DNA of 64,000 bases from Liriodendron chinense (Eukaryota > Streptophyta > Magnoliopsida > Magnoliales > Magnoliaceae): assembly GCA_003013855.2 (NCBI GenBank), contig ML058476.1:1568011-1632010 (forward strand), written 5' to 3'. The notes beneath the pieces are model-generated. The model did not search any database. It had not been told where the DNA came from and saw nothing but the letters and a program-made list of their open reading frames with translations. Shown here one piece after another: positions 59,952 through 64,000 of the stretch (positions are counted from its first letter, which is position 1; every line of letters begins with the position of its first letter). Made by a program: the position numbers and the translations under genes.

Positions 59952-61124
59952 TTTGCAGAGGTAAAACGATACCGTGGACCGCATAGTACATGTGAAAGTT
60001 TCTATAGGTGCGGGTGATCTATCTAGAATATTGGATAAAGGGCTAACATGCCAATTCACATCTTATGGATGGGTTGGTTGGCACTTTCACATCATAGTGG
60101 CCCCACACAACTCCAACACACGGTCATTACCACGCGTTTGAAACTACATAATAAGTTGCACTTCATTTCCTCTCTCTGAGTGCATGGGACATGCCTTGTC
60201 TATTGGTACATAATAGTGGCCATTGTTTGCTTATATGTAATGGTAATTTTGAGGAAAATTTGTCAGTTATCACTTGCTTGTGTGGGTCATGTTCAAAGGA
60301 GACACATTCACTACTTGTTATAGAGTGAAGATTAAAGGCCTGTTTGGATGCCACTTAAAAAAATGAGTTCATCTCATTTTAGTTAATTGTAAATATGAAT
60401 TCGAGATTATGAATGTTGGTTATCAAAATTATTTTTAATCCTCTTACCAAAAAAAAATATGATATCTAATATACAATTAAATTTTAAGGGGCACCCAAAC
60501 AGGCCCTATAAGCTGTTTATCCATAAAGGATGGCTGAATGAAACAAGTCCACCGCTGTCAAAAACTGAAAGAGAATCGAGTTGTTCACCAACCTATGATT
60601 ATTTAAGGAGACCAAATTCATGACTCGTTCATGTGTCACCAACCTATGGTTATTCAAGAAGACCAAATTTCATGACTTGTTCATGTGGGATGACAGTCGA
60701 AAAAGAAAGATTGATGGTTGTTTACAGCTTGCCTTGTTTGGAGAAAATATAAGTATGGAAAAAAATGAGTTAATCTCATTTTAGCTAACATTAATTATGT
60801 AGAAGCGATCTTGATCTCTAATACGTGATTACTATTAACATGAACTCATTTTTGGGCCTACCAAACAAGAACTTATTTCACTATGTTGCACTGCACCCTG
60901 ATTAGCGGTCTTTTTGAATTTTACGGTTAGGGTGTGAATGGATCAGATTGACGAAACCACAACTTGGTGGACCCAATATAACTCCTATGGTTTGTACTCC
61001 TTTTTGCTGTCCACCATCAATGCCTCCTAGCTTGGAAATTCCCAATTTCAGAGGTGGACCTGATAGGTTGGCTTGAAATTGCAATTGAGATGTTTTTGGG
61101 ACCTTCTTGTACATACTTCATCTA
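59952..61124. repeat. Spacer copy belonging to GMC unit E
   Basis: Collinear with 41140-42290: 'gcagaggtaaaac', 'ggttggttggcactttcaca', the internal MITE (60336-60508) and the start of the 3' flank, ending at 'ggaccttcttgtacatact'. No gene. Confidence 0.8.
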
Positions 61125-62820
61125 CTCCAAGAAACTTCCTCGATGACAGGTCCTGAAAAACACAGAAGGTTGGAAGAAAATGACAGCACAATTGGAACTT
61201 TTGGTGAGCTGACTAACAGACAAGAGGTTAAAACGAAAATTTGGAACACAGAACATCACGTAAAATTAAATATGGAGATATAGAGACCCAGCCAACATGG
61301 ATGATGGAGGTGACATCCTCCGTTGGTAACGTGACGAGTTTAGCATCAGATGTTTGTATCGAATTTGTCAAAAAAGAAGAAGAAGAGAGATTTGGGGTCA
61401 TATGACGCTCCACTATCTATGATCCATGTGGAAGGAGGAGAGAGAGCGGAGTTGCAAAAGAGAGAGGGTGAAAGAGCTACCATGCTAGATGAAGTAGTCA
61501 TAAAGTAGACAAGGAAAGAAAACACCTGGAAAAAATAAAACCGGTGAGGAATCGCGGACTGATTTCTTCAATTTGAGAGGTAGCTGTGATGGGCGCTGAA
61601 CAGTTTGCCGTCTGAAATGGCCTTTTGTGACGAAGTCTGCCGCTTGTCTGAGGAACACGCGCAGAAGAAAAAAAAGGGCGAAGGGGGAGGCACACGCTGT
61701 TCACACTGTCTACGTTGTAGATTGCAGACCTTCGCAGGGTGGATGCGTACGCCGAACGCGTGCAATGCCGCCGATGGGTTGTGGCTTATGCAGATGGCAG
61801 ATACGAGATCGAGAGTGGCTTGAAGGGATGTCAGCAACGGGATAAGGTAAGGTGCCGGCGATAAGGAAGATGGGTTCGAAGAGGATGTCGGCAGCGAGAA
61901 TTGATGGTGGCCGGCGACAAGAAAGATGGGTTTGAAGTCGATTTCGGACAACAGGGTCGGGTCGGGTCTATGAGGGTTTAGAGGTATGCGATTGGGCGAG
62001 GGTTTTGGAGGTGGGTTCTGGCAGAGACAGGGGACGGTGCCCTGGATGGATTCCGACCAGGGGTGAGTTGCGACAGGGACGAACGACAGTGGTGGCGGCG
62101 CAGGGAAGATGAGTTTCGCCGGCAGATCTGGAAGATGGTGGAGTTATGCCGGTTTTAATGGAAGTATTCACGCGGTGCCGGAATGGGTAGGTGTTGGGAT
62201 GGCGAGATACAACGATGGCTGCCGGCAGATGAAGAAGGGTAGCTGTGACAGTGTTGCCGGTGCTGGTGAAGGGGTTTTGCTGGCGGAGGTGCGGAGGGAT
62301 CTGCCGACGTTGTTACAGGGTGCCGGCTTGATGGTGGTTTTGGTGAGGGACATTTTTTCTTTCTTTTCTTTTCTTTCTTTCTTTCTTTCTTTTTTTTTTT
62401 TTTTCTGAGATGGGGTGGCTGTTCGAAGCTTGGGTTTTGAAGATGTGCCTCTGCAGGTATCGACTCGACAGGGACACGATGATTCACCGGATTTGAGTAA
62501 AGGGATTGACGAAACACAAAAAAAAGGTCCAAATCAGGCAAGCAAAATACTTTGGACGTTCAAGAGCTCCGGATTGGAGGCTCTAATACCATGATAAAAA
62601 CTAGATATGTGAAAGAAAATATAATTTAAAATAATAAATAATTGCTTGTATTTCATTGACGTGGAGTTTTGAATTTATACATGAGGAATGAAAAATGGCT
62701 CCAATAAGAAATAATACAGTAAATATAAAATCTGATAAAAGAAAAAAATATAAAAGGAATTGGATTATTTTTCTAATGTAATATACACATGAGATATGAA
62801 ATCCTTCCTAATAAATCGTG
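61125..62820 (-). mobile_element. Truncated Copia element replacing the body of GMC copy E
   Basis: In minus orientation: an LTR at 62592-~62820 ending in CA, a primer-binding site TGGTATTAGAGCC at 62579-62591, a long leader, and a piece of the polyprotein (61130-61420) with the protease/gag_pre-integrase region: 'RHMTPN', 'KLVTLPTEDVTSIIHVG', 'NLLSVSQLT' (frameshifted). Everything downstream of this is missing and the fragment joins spacer at 61124. The leader has a CTTT microsatellite (62355-62405) and GC-rich frames on both strands, not supported as genes. Confidence 0.82.
62355..62405. repeat. (CTTT)n/poly(T) microsatellite
   Basis: Run of CTTT units grading into T inside the Copia leader. 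Confidence 0.9.
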
Positions 62821-63155
62821 AGTGTTTATTTGAAAATTTGTGATATTTATAGAATTCACAATAAGGAAGTAGCTCTCAAATTGCAATTGTAATTCATCCA
62901 AGCTGTCCACCTTGAAAGTACTGTAATTGTAATTTTGGAGTGAGGCTGTTGATATGGTTATCTATTACTAGTAATTATAATTCAATTCAATAGCACAGCC
63001 AAACGCTGTCCAAGTTGGTGGTTTGGAAGACAGAAAATCCAAATGCATCTCACCTTCATGCATTAAAAGAAGCAGAAAAAAAAGGAAGGAAATGCAAACA
63101 GAGAGGAGAGGAAAGCTGTTGAGAGGCCAGGTATGATCCCTTGAAGCTCTTCCAT
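62821..63155 (-). pseudogene. GMC oxidoreductase copy E: exon 1 and part of intron 1 only
   Basis: 63054-63155 matches exon 1 of the other copies (start MEELQGIIPGLSTAF) and keeps the donor, but length changes shift the frame to a stop before the junction. 62821-63053 is intron 1 with the shared MITE, closest to copy C ('tttggaagacagaaaatcc'). Exons 2 and 3 are gone, replaced by the Copia fragment. Confidence 0.88.
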
Positions 63156-63454
63156 TGGCTGCTACTGCTACGAGTGGAGGAAGGTCCCTAATAAAGGGAA
63201 AAAAGGAGCGTTGTTAGAATTTGAATTGAAGGAAATATTCTTTTGAATTTATTTATTTATTTAACAGTTGGATGATAGTAATTATAATTCAATTCGATAG
63301 TGCAGCCAAACGCACTGTCCAAGTTGGTCGTTTGGAAGACAGAAAATCCAAGTGCATCTCACAGTCATTAGATTTTGGATTGAAAAATATTCTTTTGAAT
63401 TTATTTATTTTAATATTTTACATTTGTAATCGTTTGAAAGTGGCAAAATGTCCA
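63156..63454. repeat. 5' flank of copy E with a duplicated piece of intron 1
   Basis: 63275-63365 repeats intron 1 text at 62965-63054 ('tagtaattataattcaattc', 'cgtttggaagacagaaaatc'). Flanked by two copies of 'tattcttttgaatttattta' (63235 and 63388). No gene. Confidence 0.7.
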
Positions 63455-64000
63455 TTAGATCGGGGTGATGAAGGTGCAAGGATGAAGTCGATAAGGCATG
63501 AGAAGTGGTGGAGCTATGATGACGACGAAGTAGAGATGAAGATGATGCGTGGCAAGGTGTTGCATGAAGATTTGAGTCGTAGTAGAGTTTATTGGGCTTT
63601 GACGCCTCAAATCTTGGAGCATGAAGACCACTGACCGGTCTGTCATGATGGAGTAAGACAGTAAGTTTGTTGGAGCTTTTCTGGGCCATCCGGTTGGCCA
63701 ACCGACTAGCCGGTGAGGGGTCCGACCAGTCGGACGACCTTACGCGGGTTTGTTGCACAAGGAGTTTCTAATTTCGGTTTTCCCTATTTAAGGGGATGTA
63801 ATTCGAGATTAGGGTTGCCGCCTATGGGCCAAGGGATTGAGAGGGTTCTAGGGTAGGAGAAAGAGCTAGGAGGAAGCTTGGAGTTCTCTGGGTTGAGGGA
63901 AATGGATGGGTTTGTCCTCCTCATGTGAGAATTAGCTTTGGGTAGCTTGGGATTTCTCTTGTGGGCTGTGATTTAGGGTATTTTTCTGTAATCTCTTGTA
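63455..64000 (+). mobile_element. LTR of a retrotransposon, cut by the window end
   Basis: Array homology stops at about 63454. The following sequence has a TATA-like 'ccctatttaagggg' (about 63782), 'gagattagggtt', a G-rich leader and 'ttctgtaatctcttgta' at the end, the usual R-region organisation of a plant LTR. The body would lie to the right. Confidence 0.6.

Noticed and set aside
61568..62541. Several 70-130 residue frames on both strands
   Set aside because: All lie in the GC-rich leader of the Copia element between its primer-binding site and gag/protease piece.

Overview
This is nuclear DNA of a flowering plant. It encodes a plastid starch synthase exon, a double-headed Bowman-Birk inhibitor, HOTHEAD-like GMC oxidoreductases and a RING-H2 E3 ligase, embedded in plant-type Gypsy, Copia, LINE, TRIM, hAT and MULE-MITE debris with GT-AG introns. 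The many short repeats of the 'ggtgggcccac...' style resemble those I associate with magnoliid genomes; that is an impression, not a measurement. No bacterial, organellar, rRNA or CRISPR feature was seen.

Layout. 1-414 is a near-identical copy of 46948-47361. 415-4250 holds an internally collapsed Ty3/Gypsy element. 4834-5790 is the intact last coding exon of a starch synthase II gene whose other exons are not in the window. 7849-9417 (minus) is a two-exon Bowman-Birk inhibitor gene of 107 residues, assembled here from a signal-peptide exon and a 14-cysteine exon. 9.4-22 kb is intergenic and rich in non-autonomous transposons; three hAT elements have readable 8-bp target-site duplications. 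22083-22745 (minus) is an intronless RING-H2 gene close to Arabidopsis MPSR1. 23-29 kb is foldback/MITE territory with two adjacent MULE MITEs carrying 9-bp duplications.

From about 29 kb to 63 kb the window is a decaying tandem array. A unit of roughly 5-6 kb (one three-exon HOTHEAD-like GMC oxidoreductase gene on the minus strand plus a long shared spacer) is repeated. Five gene copies can be seen: A (33.1-34.5 kb, pseudogene), B (36.3-39.2 kb, nearly complete, one nonsense codon and one frameshift), C (42.6-45.2 kb, intact, 560 residues), D (49.1-51.6 kb, intact, 557 residues) and E (63.05-63.16 kb, only exon 1 left). Sequence details of introns and promoters suggest two alternating types (A, C, E versus B, D), as if a two-gene block had been duplicated. 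Two TRIM retrotransposons sit in the introns of B. A truncated Copia element has replaced the body of E.

Between D and E the spacer is broken by a 6.6 kb block (53.39-59.95 kb): a sense LINE fragment, then a large inverted-repeat transposon whose arms carry what look like captured exons of a plastid-targeted protein, itself interrupted by an antisense LINE that has its own MITE. The window ends inside an LTR.

The intact genes are not an obvious pathway. The GMC cluster is a candidate for cuticle or other oxidative lipid/alcohol chemistry; the inhibitor and the E3 ligase are independent stress-type genes.
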